This document shows, piece after piece, positions 1 through 8,671 of a DNA stretch of 64,000 bases (its first letter is position 1; each line of letters opens with the position of its first letter). A program made the position numbers and the translations under genes. The stretch covers positions 1 through 64,000 of the forward strand of contig JAYQJE010000004.1 of assembly GCA_038142005.1 (NCBI GenBank), read 5' to 3'. The stretch is from SHAN690 sp023262195. Lineage in GTDB: Bacteria; Bacteroidota; Bacteroidia; Flavobacteriales_G; Salibacteraceae. The notes beneath the pieces are model-generated. The model searched no databases. It was given only the letters and a program-made list of their open reading frames with translations, and was not told the DNA's origin.

Positions 1-65
1 ATGTGATCACAAAAGATGGCGAATCGTTTAAGTTGAGGGGTGAGTTCACGCTGTTCAGCGAATAA
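1..65 (+). CDS. C-terminal end of an unidentified upstream gene (partial)
   Basis: The third reading frame is open from the window edge and closes with TAA at 63-65, giving a tail that ends in KLRGEFTLFSE. The gene starts outside the window and too little is visible to name it. It lies about 100 bp before trxB on the same strand. The alternating polar and hydrophobic ending is plausible for a real protein, but chance openness over 21 codons cannot be excluded. Confidence 0.35.
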   Translation, partial: VITKDGESFKLRGEFTLFSE

Positions 66-133
66 TTGGATTTGCACGTAAGTACTCAGCAATTACATCT
101 TCTTTTCACTTCTGATTTGAAAGAGGTTCGACT

Positions 134-141
134 ACATTCGC
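134..141 (+). promoter_or_regulatory. Candidate Bacteroidota -7 box of trxB
   Basis: TACATTCG followed by CG matches the TAnnTTTG -7 element of the Bacteroidota primary sigma factor with one substitution (C for the third T). It sits 24 bp before the trxB ATG. No convincing -33 TTTG was found at the usual spacing. Confidence 0.4.
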
Positions 142-164
142 GCCTCGAATTTTAAGTACACAAG

Positions 165-1115
165 ATGAGTGAGAACAACGATATTGCAAAGTGCCTAATT
201 ATTGGATCTGGCCCTGCTGGATACACCGCAGCCATTTATGCCGCGCGTGCGGAAATGCAACCAATTATGATTGAGGGAATGCAGCCTGGAGGACAGCTGA
301 TGGATACCAATGACGTGGAAAACTACCCTGGCTATCCTGAAGGAGTGAACGGGCCACAAATGATGATGGAATTCCGGGCTCAAGCCGAACGTTTTGATAC
401 CGACATTAAATCAGGATACGTAACCAAAGTAGATTTTTCTGGACCTACGCATAAGGTATGGGTTGATGAAAAAGACATGTATGAAGCACATTCCATCATT
501 ATCTCAACCGGAGCCTCAGCAAAGTGGCTTGGATTAAAAAACGAGATCCGTTTGCGTGATTTAGGCGGAGGTGTATCGGCCTGTGCCGTGTGTGACGGCT
601 TTTTCTATCGAGGCCAAGAAGTAGCCTTGGTTGGTGCTGGAGACACCGCGGCTGAAGAAGCAACATACTTAGCTAAAATGTGTAAGAAAGTGCATATGCT
701 GGTGCGTAGAGATGAAATGCGCGCGTCTAAAATCATGCAGCAACGGGTATTCGATACCGAAAACATAGAAGTGCATTGGAATACAGAAACACTCGATGTA
801 TTGGGTGATCAAACCGTGGAAGGAATTCGCGTGGTAAACAACCAGACCAAAGAAGAAAGCACCATTGAGGTGACTGGTTTCTTTGTTGCTATCGGTCACA
901 AGCCCAACACGGGAATCTTTAAAGGCTGGCTCGATATGGACGATACAGGTTACCTCAAGCACAAGCCGGATTCCACGCACACGAATATTGAAGGTGTGTT
1001 TGTGTCAGGTGACGCTGGCGATAAGGTTTATCGACAAGCGGTTACAGCCGCGGGCACGGGTTGTATGGCTGCACTTGATGCAGAGCGATACTTGGCCGCT
1101 AAGGGCATCCACTAA
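165..1115 (+). CDS. trxB: Thioredoxin-disulfide reductase
   Basis: Cytoplasmic FAD flavoenzyme that passes NADPH electrons to thioredoxin. The 316-residue length is standard. Residues 14-19 hold the FAD-binding GSGPAG, the redox-active pair is C140 and C143 in CAVCDG (CATC in most enzymes), the NADPH-binding Rossmann motif GAGDTAAEEA lies near 157-166, and the C-terminal FAD signature (GDAGD...YRQAVTAAGTG) is present. The start at ATG 165 leaves the FAD motif at its usual distance from the N terminus. A thioredoxin-family protein that could be a substrate is encoded at 15147-15461. A hairpin terminator follows, so the gene is probably monocistronic. Confidence 0.97.
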   Translation: MSENNDIAKCLIIGSGPAGYTAAIYAARAEMQPIMIEGMQPGGQLMDTNDVENYPGYPEGVNGPQMMMEFRAQAERFDTDIKSGYVTKVDFSGPTHKVWVDEKDMYEAHSIIISTGASAKWLGLKNEIRLRDLGGGVSACAVCDGFFYRGQEVALVGAGDTAAEEATYLAKMCKKVHMLVRRDEMRASKIMQQRVFDTENIEVHWNTETLDVLGDQTVEGIRVVNNQTKEESTIEVTGFFVAIGHKPNTGIFKGWLDMDDTGYLKHKPDSTHTNIEGVFVSGDAGDKVYRQAVTAAGTGCMAALDAERYLAAKGIH

Positions 1116-1139
1116 AAACTGAGACATATCATTAGAATG

Positions 1140-1172
1140 GAAAGAAGCGTCAATTGGCGCTTCTTTCTATTT
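1140..1172 (+). terminator. Rho-independent terminator after trxB
   Basis: GAAAGAAGCG (1140-1149) pairs perfectly with CGCTTCTTTC (1158-1167) around an 8-base loop and is followed by a short T-rich stretch. It lies 25 bp after the trxB stop. The T-rich part overlaps the -7 box of the next gene. Confidence 0.75.
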
Positions 1173-1175
1173 TCG
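1168..1175 (+). promoter_or_regulatory. Candidate -7 box of the M49 peptidase gene
   Basis: TATTTTCG followed by CGCCC, a TAnnTTyG box 29 bp before ATG 1204. It begins where the trxB terminator stem ends, so termination and re-initiation are packed together. Confidence 0.4.
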
Positions 1176-1203
1176 CGCCCCTTGTAATCAACTAACAATC
1201 AAC

Positions 1204-3255
1204 ATGAAGAAGATTTCTTTTTGGGCAATCATAGCCCTAACCTTAACCATCACATTGCAATCTTGCGCTGGCAACTCAGGCGATCAAAACACCGAACCAG
1301 TAGAAGACTCTACTGCTGTAACTGAAGCCGATGATTTTGAATACCTGGCCGAGCAGTTTGCCGACCTCAAGATCATCCGCTATCGAATCCCCGGCTGGGA
1401 TAAGCTGAGCGCGAAGCAAAAAGAGCTCGTTTATTACCTCTACGAAGCTGGACTCAGCGGCCGTGATATGATCTGGGATCAGAACTATCGCCACAACTTA
1501 GAGATTCGAAAAGCACTCGAAACCATTATGGCCAACTACAGTGGCGATAAAGCCAGCGATGACTGGAAAAACTTCGAAGTGTATGCTAAGCGTGTATTCT
1601 TTTCTAATGGCATTCACCACCACTACAGCATGGCCAAAATCCCAGCGGAATTCTCTACTGAATATCTTGATCAATTGTTGAGCGAAACTGGTGCTGTGCT
1701 CTCTGACGAGGCTAAGAAGGCCATTTTAGATCCGGAATTTGACAATAAGAAAGTAAACCTTGACCCCTCAAAGGGACTGCTCAAGGGAAGTGCCGTTAAC
1801 CTTTATGCACCTGACGTTACTGAGGCCGAGGTTGATGCATTTTATGCGGCAATGGTTGACAAAGAAGACAAAGAGCCTATTTCCTATGGCCTTAACAGCC
1901 GCATGGAAAAAGATGCTGACGGCAATTTGATGGAAAACGTTTACAAGTCTGGCGGGCTTTATGGCCCAGCGATTGACAAGGTGGTGTATTGGTTGGAAAA
2001 AGCCGCTGGTGTTGCAGAAAACCAAGCGCAAGGAGACGCTTTAAAACTTCTCATTGAATATTACAAAACTGGAGACCTTAAAATTTGGGATGACTATAAT
2101 ATCGCTTGGACAAAGGCCACGGAAGGTGACATCGATTACATCCAAGGGTTTGTGGAAGTGTATAATGATCCTAAAGGATATCGAGGTTCATACGAGAGCA
2201 TTGTTCAAATCAAAGATTTTGACGCGAGTGAGCGCATGAAAGTATTGATGGACAATGTGCAGTGGTTTGAAGACAACTCTTCCATCATGGACGAGCACAA
2301 AAAGGCCAACGTGGTTGGTGTAACCTATAAGGTGGTAAACGTAGCTGGCGAAGCTGGAGACGCCTCTCCTTCTACTCCAATTGGGGTGAACCTTCCAAAC
2401 GCCAACTGGATTAGAGCCACGCACGGTTCAAAGTCGGTGAGCCTTGGAAATATCGTGAGCGCCTATGCCGAAGCACCAAGCAAAGGGTTTAGCGAAGAGT
2501 TTATCCGAACGGAAGAACTTAGAGCACGTTCGAAAGAACACGGCAAACTCGCGGGCAAATTGCACACCGCATTGCACGAAGTGGTAGGCCACGCTTCTGG
2601 TAAGCTCAACGATGGTGTGGGCACACCAAAAGAAACCTTGAAGAGTTATGCCTCTACCCTTGAGGAGGGTCGTGCAGATCTTGTAGCCCTTTATTTCCTT
2701 ATGGATTCGCAATTGGTTGAATATGGACTTATGCCATCACTTGAAGTGGGAATGGCCGAATACGACTCTTACATTAGAAACGGCATGATGCTTCAACTGC
2801 GAAGATTAGAGCGCGGTGAGCAAATTGAAGAGGCGCACATGCGTAACCGTCAATTGGTGGCGAGCTGGGCTTACGAGCGCGGAATGGAAGACAATGTGAT
2901 TGAAAAGGTTGAAGAAAATGGCAAGACCTATTTCGAAGTGCGCGATTACGAAAAGCTTCGAGTGATTTTCGGAGAGTTGTTGCGCGAAATTCAGCGTATA
3001 AAGAGTGAAGGTGACTACGAAGCTGGACAGGCGTTGGTAGAAAATTATGGAGTTAAAGTAAACGCTGACCTACACGAAGAAGTGTTGAGTCGAGCTGAGA
3101 AGCTGAACAGCGCACCATACGGTGGATTTATCAATCCAAAGCTTGTTCCTGTGATGGAAGGCGAAACCATCACCGATGTGAAGGTGGAATATCCAGCCGA
3201 CTTTACCGAGCAAATGCTTGAGTATGGTAAGAACTACGGATACCTTGTTGAGTAA
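1204..3255 (+). CDS. Dipeptidyl-peptidase III family (M49) lipoprotein
   Basis: Zinc exopeptidase that removes dipeptides from peptide N termini. The family hallmark HExxGH is seen as HEVVGH at residues 458-463, and the downstream zinc-ligand motif (EECRAE in the family) as EEGRAD at 487-492, with glycine replacing the usual cysteine. The N terminus is a lipoprotein signal peptide with lipobox LQSC, so the mature enzyme should be membrane-anchored in the periplasm or at the surface, unlike the cytosolic eukaryotic enzymes. The 683-residue length fits the Bacteroidota branch. Its own promoter and terminator suggest a single-gene transcript. Its role is probably peptide scavenging. Confidence 0.9.
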   Translation: MKKISFWAIIALTLTITLQSCAGNSGDQNTEPVEDSTAVTEADDFEYLAEQFADLKIIRYRIPGWDKLSAKQKELVYYLYEAGLSGRDMIWDQNYRHNLEIRKALETIMANYSGDKASDDWKNFEVYAKRVFFSNGIHHHYSMAKIPAEFSTEYLDQLLSETGAVLSDEAKKAILDPEFDNKKVNLDPSKGLLKGSAVNLYAPDVTEAEVDAFYAAMVDKEDKEPISYGLNSRMEKDADGNLMENVYKSGGLYGPAIDKVVYWLEKAAGVAENQAQGDALKLLIEYYKTGDLKIWDDYNIAWTKATEGDIDYIQGFVEVYNDPKGYRGSYESIVQIKDFDASERMKVLMDNVQWFEDNSSIMDEHKKANVVGVTYKVVNVAGEAGDASPSTPIGVNLPNANWIRATHGSKSVSLGNIVSAYAEAPSKGFSEEFIRTEELRARSKEHGKLAGKLHTALHEVVGHASGKLNDGVGTPKETLKSYASTLEEGRADLVALYFLMDSQLVEYGLMPSLEVGMAEYDSYIRNGMMLQLRRLERGEQIEEAHMRNRQLVASWAYERGMEDNVIEKVEENGKTYFEVRDYEKLRVIFGELLREIQRIKSEGDYEAGQALVENYGVKVNADLHEEVLSRAEKLNSAPYGGFINPKLVPVMEGETITDVKVEYPADFTEQMLEYGKNYGYLVE

Positions 3256-3273
3256 TCTGAGCTAAAACGTAAG

Positions 3274-3308
3274 AAAAGCCCGATGCAGTTGTGTCGGGCT
3301 TTTTATTT
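3274..3308 (+). terminator. Rho-independent terminator after the M49 peptidase gene
   Basis: AAAAGCCCGA (3274-3283) pairs with TCGGGCTTTT (3294-3303) and is followed by TTATTT; it is 19 bp after the stop codon. The run of T at the 3' foot makes it a textbook intrinsic terminator. Confidence 0.85.
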
Positions 3309-3390
3309 CAACCCTAGTTGGTCCGTCACCCAGTTTCTCACATTTCCCACCAATCCTCCCAACTTTCATAGGCCTGGTGTGTTGCGCTTT

Positions 3391-3398
3391 TATATTTG
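3391..3398 (+). promoter_or_regulatory. -7 box TATATTTG of the Asp-box exoprotein gene
   Basis: A perfect match to the Bacteroidota -7 consensus TAnnTTTG, followed by CGC. It lies 21 bp before ATG 3420. An in-frame TTG at 3396 falls inside this box, which argues for the ATG at 3420 as start. Confidence 0.6.
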
Positions 3399-3419
3399 CG
3401 CACCTTCAAAACCAAATCC

Positions 3420-6400
3420 ATGAAAAAAGTATTGAGTTTACTCACCATTTGTGCCATCACGGTTAGCCTTTCGGCACAAAAAAAATCGGATGATTCTGAG
3501 TCTAAAAAGCAAGCCACGCTAAGCGGGATGTCATTCCGAGCAATCGGTCCAGCGCTGGTGAGTGGCAGAATTATCGATTTAGCTGTAAACCCGAACGATC
3601 CGAATCAATTTTATGTAGCTGCCGCCTCTGGAGGCGTGTGGAAAACCACCAACCACGGCAATACCTTCTCCCCCATTTTTGACAACTATGGCTCCTACTC
3701 CATTGGCTGCGTAACCATCGACCCGAATAATGAGCACACCGTGTGGGTGGGTACGGGCGAAAACAACAACCAGCGCAGCGTAGCCTATGGCGATGGTATC
3801 TACAAGAGCTTAGACGATGGCAAGTCATTCAAAAACATGGGCCTAGAAAACTCCGAGCACATCGCCAAAATCATCGTTACGCCTGGCAACTCTGATGAAG
3901 TGTATGTAGCGGCTTATGGTCCGCTCTGGAGTGCTGGTGGCGATCGAGGGATTTACAAAACCACCGATGGTGGCGAGAACTGGGAGAAAATATTGGATGT
4001 TAGCGAACACACCGGTTTTTCAGACCTGTGGATGGATCCGCGAAATCCAAAAGTGATGTATGCCGCAGCACACCAACGCAGGCGCCACACATGGACCTAC
4101 TTGAGTGGTGGCCCCGAGTCGGCTATTTACAAAACCACGGATGGCGGTGAAAACTGGCGCAAAATAAACAAAGGATTGCCCAGCGGAGACTTGGGGCGCA
4201 TTGCCTTAGCCGTATCCCCTGCCGACTCCGATGTGGTTTATGCCATGGTAGAAGGGTTTGACAAAGAACACGGTGGGTTTTATCGCTCAGACAATATGGG
4301 CGAAAGCTGGAATCGCCAATCGGATTACTTTACGAGTGGGAACTATTACGTGGAGCTCATCCCCGATCCGAAGAATGTAAACCGCGTATTTTCTATGGAC
4401 ACTTGGCTGCACCATACCGAAGATGGCGGCAAAACCTTTAAGAAGACGGGAGAAAAGAGCAAACACGTGGACAATCACGCCATGTGGATCAATCCCAGCA
4501 ACACCGATCATTGGTTGGTGGGCTGCGATGGCGGATTGTACGAGACTTGGGATGGCGCTTCTAATTGGAAATTCTACCAAAACTTAAACCTCACCCAGTT
4601 TTATCGTGTGGCGATTGATAATGACGAGCCATTTTACAACGTGTATGGCGGCACGCAGGATAACAATACCATTGGCGGACCTTCGCGCACGACCAATGCG
4701 CACGGCATCAGCAACTTTGATTGGTACATCACCCGCGGTGGCGATGGATTTGAGCCGCAGGTGGATCCGACCGATCCAAACATCGTGTATAGCCAAGCGC
4801 AATACGGTTGGTTGGTGCGTTTCAACAAAGCCACTGGCGAACGCGTAAACATCAAGCCCATTGAGCGCAAAGGCGAAGACGCCTACCGCTGGAATTGGGA
4901 CGCACCCTTGATCATTAGCCCGCATGACCACAAACGCCTCTATTTCGCGGCAAACAAGGTTTTTAGAAGCGATGATCGTGGCAACACGTGGAAAGTAATC
5001 TCCGAAGACTTGAGCCAGCAAATTGACCGTAATACGCTCAAAGTGATGGGCACCACTTGGGGACCCGATGCGGTGGCCTTGCATAAAAGCACCTCGATTT
5101 ATGGAAATATCGTGTCGCTGAACGAATCGCCTGTGCAAGAAGGACTGCTCTATGCAGGTACGGATGATGGATTGATCCATGTGACCGAAGACAATGGTCA
5201 AACTTGGAAAAAACTCAACTCCTTCCCTGGCGTGCCGGCCAACACTTATGTGATGGACATCAGAGCCGATCAAAAAGATGCAAACACGGTATATGCCGTA
5301 TTCAACAACCACAAACAAGGCGATTTCAAGCCTTACATTTTGAAGAGCACCAACAAGGGAACTTCATGGACGAGCATCAGCAGCGACCTGCCTGAAAAAG
5401 GCGCGGTGTATACGCTGAGACAAGACCACATCGACCCAAACATCCTATTTGCTGGAACCGAGTATGGAGTATTTGTCACCACCGATGGCGGCAAAAAATG
5501 GGTGCAGATCAAAGGTGGATTGCCCACCATCGCCATTCGTGATATGGAAATTCAAGAGCGTGAAAACGACTTGGTACTGGCTTCTTTTGGTCGCGGATTT
5601 TACATCCTCGACAACTATGCTCCACTGCGCCACATGGCAGATACCACTGGAAAAGATGCGCACATCTTGCCGATCAAAGACGCGTTGATTTTCAACCAAA
5701 CCAACCCATTGGGAACCCGAGGAAAATCCTCGCAAGGCGAAGCATTTTTTACGACAGACAATCCACCTATTGGCGCGGTGATCACCTATTATTTGGGTGA
5801 CAATATGAAAACCATCCAGGACGAGCGCAGGGCAGCAGAAAAGAAAGCCCGCAAAGACGGTGGCGATGTGGTGTATCCCGATTTGGATAAACTGCGCGCG
5901 GAAGACTTGGAGCAAAAGCCCTACCTCCTATTCGAAATCAAGGATGCCGATGGCAATGTGGTGAACCGCTACACCGAAAAAGGTAAAAAAGGCCTGAATC
6001 AAAGCGTTTGGAATTACCGCATGGAGCCTACCTCGCCCGTGCAATTGAAAGAACGCGATGCTGGGCGATATGGTTCGCCCGATTGGGGTGCGTTGGTGCT
6101 GCCTGGCGATTATACCGTGACCATCCATAAAATGCACCGAGGCGAATTGACGCAATTGGCGGGCCCAAAATCATTCACCGTGAAGCGCCTTCACGACACG
6201 CAAATTTCACCAGCGGATAATGATCTCTGGACCGATTTCATAGCTGAGCTCAACGACACCAGACGCAACGTGCGCAGTACTTCTGGCAAAGTGGGTGAAC
6301 TGAAAAAGCAACTCGACTACATGGAGAAAGCCGTATTGCAAACGCCTGAAGCCAAGGCCGAGTGGCTATCGGAGATTGAAGCGCTGAAACGCGACATTGC

Positions 6401-6665
6401 CGAAATAGAAACAGCCCTGTATGGCGACCGAACCCGCAGCAAGCGCGAAATGGAAAGCTACCCCGGTTTGCAGAGCCGCGTTGAAACCATTGTATACAAC
6501 GTGTATAACCATACCGAGGCACCCTCCACCTTTGAACGCCAAAGTTTGTCGGCAGCGCAAGATGAATATGAAGCGGTGCTGCCCAAGGTAGACGACCTCG
6601 ATGCTAAGGCACAAGGTCTATATACCCGCCTCAAAGCCGCAGGCGCACCTTACTTTCCGGAGTAA
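3420..6665 (+). CDS. Secreted VPS10/sortilin-like Asp-box (BNR) repeat protein
   Basis: Large exported beta-propeller protein of about 1080 residues with a Sec signal peptide ending in SLSAQ. At least ten Asp-box motifs (S/T-x-D-x-G-x-x-W/F) are visible, for example KTTDGGENW twice, RSDNMGESW, RSDDRGNTW, TEDNGQTW and KSTNKGTSW, spread over the first two thirds. The C-terminal third has a beta-rich stretch and then a charged helical, probably coiled-coil, segment. No type IX sorting domain is present, unlike its relative at 50853-53564. The family is often labelled glycosyl hydrolase by analogy with sialidases and xyloglucanases, but the fold does not prove catalysis; binding or peptidase-associated roles are equally possible. 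Confidence 0.85.
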   Translation: MKKVLSLLTICAITVSLSAQKKSDDSESKKQATLSGMSFRAIGPALVSGRIIDLAVNPNDPNQFYVAAASGGVWKTTNHGNTFSPIFDNYGSYSIGCVTIDPNNEHTVWVGTGENNNQRSVAYGDGIYKSLDDGKSFKNMGLENSEHIAKIIVTPGNSDEVYVAAYGPLWSAGGDRGIYKTTDGGENWEKILDVSEHTGFSDLWMDPRNPKVMYAAAHQRRRHTWTYLSGGPESAIYKTTDGGENWRKINKGLPSGDLGRIALAVSPADSDVVYAMVEGFDKEHGGFYRSDNMGESWNRQSDYFTSGNYYVELIPDPKNVNRVFSMDTWLHHTEDGGKTFKKTGEKSKHVDNHAMWINPSNTDHWLVGCDGGLYETWDGASNWKFYQNLNLTQFYRVAIDNDEPFYNVYGGTQDNNTIGGPSRTTNAHGISNFDWYITRGGDGFEPQVDPTDPNIVYSQAQYGWLVRFNKATGERVNIKPIERKGEDAYRWNWDAPLIISPHDHKRLYFAANKVFRSDDRGNTWKVISEDLSQQIDRNTLKVMGTTWGPDAVALHKSTSIYGNIVSLNESPVQEGLLYAGTDDGLIHVTEDNGQTWKKLNSFPGVPANTYVMDIRADQKDANTVYAVFNNHKQGDFKPYILKSTNKGTSWTSISSDLPEKGAVYTLRQDHIDPNILFAGTEYGVFVTTDGGKKWVQIKGGLPTIAIRDMEIQERENDLVLASFGRGFYILDNYAPLRHMADTTGKDAHILPIKDALIFNQTNPLGTRGKSSQGEAFFTTDNPPIGAVITYYLGDNMKTIQDERRAAEKKARKDGGDVVYPDLDKLRAEDLEQKPYLLFEIKDADGNVVNRYTEKGKKGLNQSVWNYRMEPTSPVQLKERDAGRYGSPDWGALVLPGDYTVTIHKMHRGELTQLAGPKSFTVKRLHDTQISPADNDLWTDFIAELNDTRRNVRSTSGKVGELKKQLDYMEKAVLQTPEAKAEWLSEIEALKRDIAEIETALYGDRTRSKREMESYPGLQSRVETIVYNVYNHTEAPSTFERQSLSAAQDEYEAVLPKVDDLDAKAQGLYTRLKAAGAPYFPE

Positions 6666-6709
6666 TAGGGGTTGGCTTTTACAGGCAGAAAAAAATCTTA
6701 TGTTTGAGT

Positions 6710-8137
6710 ATGCCCTTAAGAAAAGTCACACTCTCACCTATTACACATCGCGATCACCGGGCAGTTTTAATTCAATTCGATAGAGAAGAAATTGATCTGA
6801 AGCATAAGTGCCAGGAGATTGGAGCACGATTTACACAAACACACAAGGGCTGGTGGGTACCGCAAACTGATTTTGATGTCTCTACGCTCTTTGATGTTTT
6901 TAAGGAGCTCGCATTTGTGGATTACTCTGCTTTTAATCTGAAAAAGGCACCACCAAAGTCTGTGGTTAAGCGCACCTACAATGCACCTACAAAACCACAA
7001 AAAAGTAAGTATAGCTGGACTTTGGATCAGGCGGCTGCCTTATCGGCCATGCGTGATAAGTTGACGATCAGGCATTACAGTGAAAGCACTCTGAAAACAT
7101 ATCTCCATATGTTTAAAGGCTTTTTGAAGTTTTACCCCAACAAGAAACCATCGGAGATTAGTGAAGAGGAGATTAAGGCCTATATGAATGATCTGGTGAA
7201 ACGCAGGAAGATTGCGCAAAGCACGCATAATCAGCACATCAACGCGATTAAGTTTTACTACGAGCACGTGTTGGAGCAAGAGAAAAAGAAGTATTGGCTT
7301 GAGCGGCCGCGCAAAGAACAGAAGTTGCCCGAAATATTGAGCGAAGAAGAAGTGATCAGGCTTATTGCGGCTACACAAAACCTGAAGCATCAGTGCATCA
7401 TGGCATTGCTGTATTCTTCAGGTTTGAGGCGTGGTGAATTGATAAACCTGCGTGTACAGGATATAAAGATGGACCGCAATCAGGTGTTTGTACGTGGCGG
7501 CAAGGGTAAAAAAGATCGGGTAACGCTGTTGGGTGAAAGTATCAAGGTTGGGCTGCAGCGCTACTTGGCCGAGTACAAACCCAACTACTGGTTGTTTGAA
7601 GGTACAGGCCGAAATCACTACAGCAGCACAAGTGTAGCCGCCATCGTTAAGGCTTGTGCAAAGAAAGCCGGGCTTCCTCATGTGACCCCGCATAAGCTCA
7701 GGCACAGCTTTGCGACACACTTAATGGACCATGGCACAGACACCAGAATTATCCAAACCTTATTGGGCCACGAGTCGATCGAAACTACCGCGATTTACAC
7801 CCATGTAAGCACGAAAGATTTGCAAAAAATCAGCAATCCATTGGACAATATTTTATCCCAGAGCGCAGATTTGTATTCGGACATTAAAATTGTCGGTGCA
7901 ATGAAAAATGTAATGTGGAAAGGCGAGTTAGGAAGTAGCATTGAACTTGATACCATTTCAGATAAAAATGGACTTTATGGACTTGGACCTGTGAGCTTCT
8001 TAACAGGCGAATTGCTGATTAATAACGGAAAGAGCTACTTGTCAAAAGTAACTTCGGACTCGACAATGACCATTGAAAAAACGTTTAATACTTCTGCACC
8101 TTTCTTTGTTTATGGAAATGTAACGGAAATGGAATGA
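6710..8137 (+). CDS. Xer/integron-type tyrosine recombinase fused to an acetolactate decarboxylase fragment
   Basis: Site-specific recombinase. Catalytic residues, numbered from ATG 6710: R240 in SSGLRRGEL, K265 in GGKGKKDR, H328 and R331 in HKLRH, H354 in LLGHES and nucleophile Y363 in TAIYTHVS. A SAM-like core-binding domain precedes this, after an extra N-terminal region of about 100 residues. The insertion specific to IntI integrases between the lysine and HxxR boxes is not visible, so it is closer to XerC/D. The recombinase normally ends just after NPLDNI (near 7850). Here the frame continues without a stop into an acetolactate decarboxylase-like domain (from about 7868). TATGTTTG at 6699-6706 could be a -7 box that would make the transcript nearly leaderless. 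Attached attC-like sites downstream suggest it is the cassette integrase. Confidence 0.85.
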   Translation: MPLRKVTLSPITHRDHRAVLIQFDREEIDLKHKCQEIGARFTQTHKGWWVPQTDFDVSTLFDVFKELAFVDYSAFNLKKAPPKSVVKRTYNAPTKPQKSKYSWTLDQAAALSAMRDKLTIRHYSESTLKTYLHMFKGFLKFYPNKKPSEISEEEIKAYMNDLVKRRKIAQSTHNQHINAIKFYYEHVLEQEKKKYWLERPRKEQKLPEILSEEEVIRLIAATQNLKHQCIMALLYSSGLRRGELINLRVQDIKMDRNQVFVRGGKGKKDRVTLLGESIKVGLQRYLAEYKPNYWLFEGTGRNHYSSTSVAAIVKACAKKAGLPHVTPHKLRHSFATHLMDHGTDTRIIQTLLGHESIETTAIYTHVSTKDLQKISNPLDNILSQSADLYSDIKIVGAMKNVMWKGELGSSIELDTISDKNGLYGLGPVSFLTGELLINNGKSYLSKVTSDSTMTIEKTFNTSAPFFVYGNVTEME

Positions 8138-8509
8138 AATTGACTTGCCATCTGACGTTAAGACAATTCAGAATTTAGAGAAATTTATTGACGACAAAAC
8201 AACTGATTTCAAAAGACCGTTTTGCTTTTAAACTAATCGGACAAGTTTCAAGTGCGATTATACATATTCAGAATTTGCCCAAAGGAACAAAAGTGTCATC
8301 ACCAGACGAAGCTCACCAAGGACAGACCAATTATAACATTGAAAATGAAGATGCCGAAATAATTGGTTTTTCTCAACCGAGCACAAAGGTTTTTACGCAT
8401 CACGACTCTTTTTTTACATATGCACTTGATAACAAAAGACGAGAGTAAAATGGGACATTTAGACGAATTAGAAATCGGGAAAATGAAATTATATCTACCG
8501 AAAAAATAA
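7868..8509 (+). pseudogene. Decayed acetolactate decarboxylase-like gene
   Basis: From about 7868 the translation (IKIVGAMKNVMWKGEL, then LYGLGPVSFLTGELL) resembles Bacteroidota alpha-acetolactate decarboxylases, which turn acetolactate into acetoin. The original start and signal peptide are gone; the fragment is joined in frame to the recombinase. A one-base insertion near 8131 ends that frame at 8137. The family sequence resumes in the next frame (WNEIDLPSDVKTIQ, then LPKGTKVSSPDEAHQGQ, THHDSF). Two compensating shifts lie near 8368-8390 and another near 8417, after which KDESKMGHLDELEIGKMK runs to TAA at 8507-8509. Homopolymer errors explain some shifts, but the missing 5' end indicates a real deletion. 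An attC-like site follows immediately. Confidence 0.75.
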
Positions 8510-8515
8510 AAACTA

Positions 8516-8645
8516 CCGCCAACATTGGCTATACGTAATGCGGGCGAACGTGCTGACATGAAAGTAATTACATTAAACAAACTAACTGTTAAACGGAAAG
8601 TGAAGTGCCTTAAAATCCGCACTACGCATTGCCGAGCCGTTAGGC
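8516..8645 (+). repeat. attC-like recombination site 1 (about 130 bp)
   Basis: Begins near GCCAAC (8518-8523) and ends with GTTAGGC (8639-8645), which fits the integron core site GTTRRRY. The two ends form an imperfect palindrome: TACGTAATGCGG near the left end pairs with CCGCACTACGCA near the right end. Size and layout resemble long VCR-type attC sites. It separates the decarboxylase unit from the dihaem lipoprotein unit. Confidence 0.6.
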
Positions 8646-8671
8646 ACAATAAAACGAAACAACAACGTTAG

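Noticed and set aside
4584..5318. A 244-codon open frame on the minus strand inside the Asp-box gene.
   Set aside because: It is antisense to a well-supported gene with clear domains; its translation is low in recognisable motifs and its openness follows from the codon bias of the sense strand.
3640..5500. Regular DNA repeats that might be a CRISPR or tandem array.
   Set aside because: They are codons of the Asp-box motifs (S/T-x-D-x-G-x-x-W) with irregular spacing and no identical repeat units.
6710..7860. Calling the recombinase intI.
   Set aside because: The insertion between the lysine and HxxR boxes that defines integron integrases is not visible, so only a Xer/integron-type description is justified.
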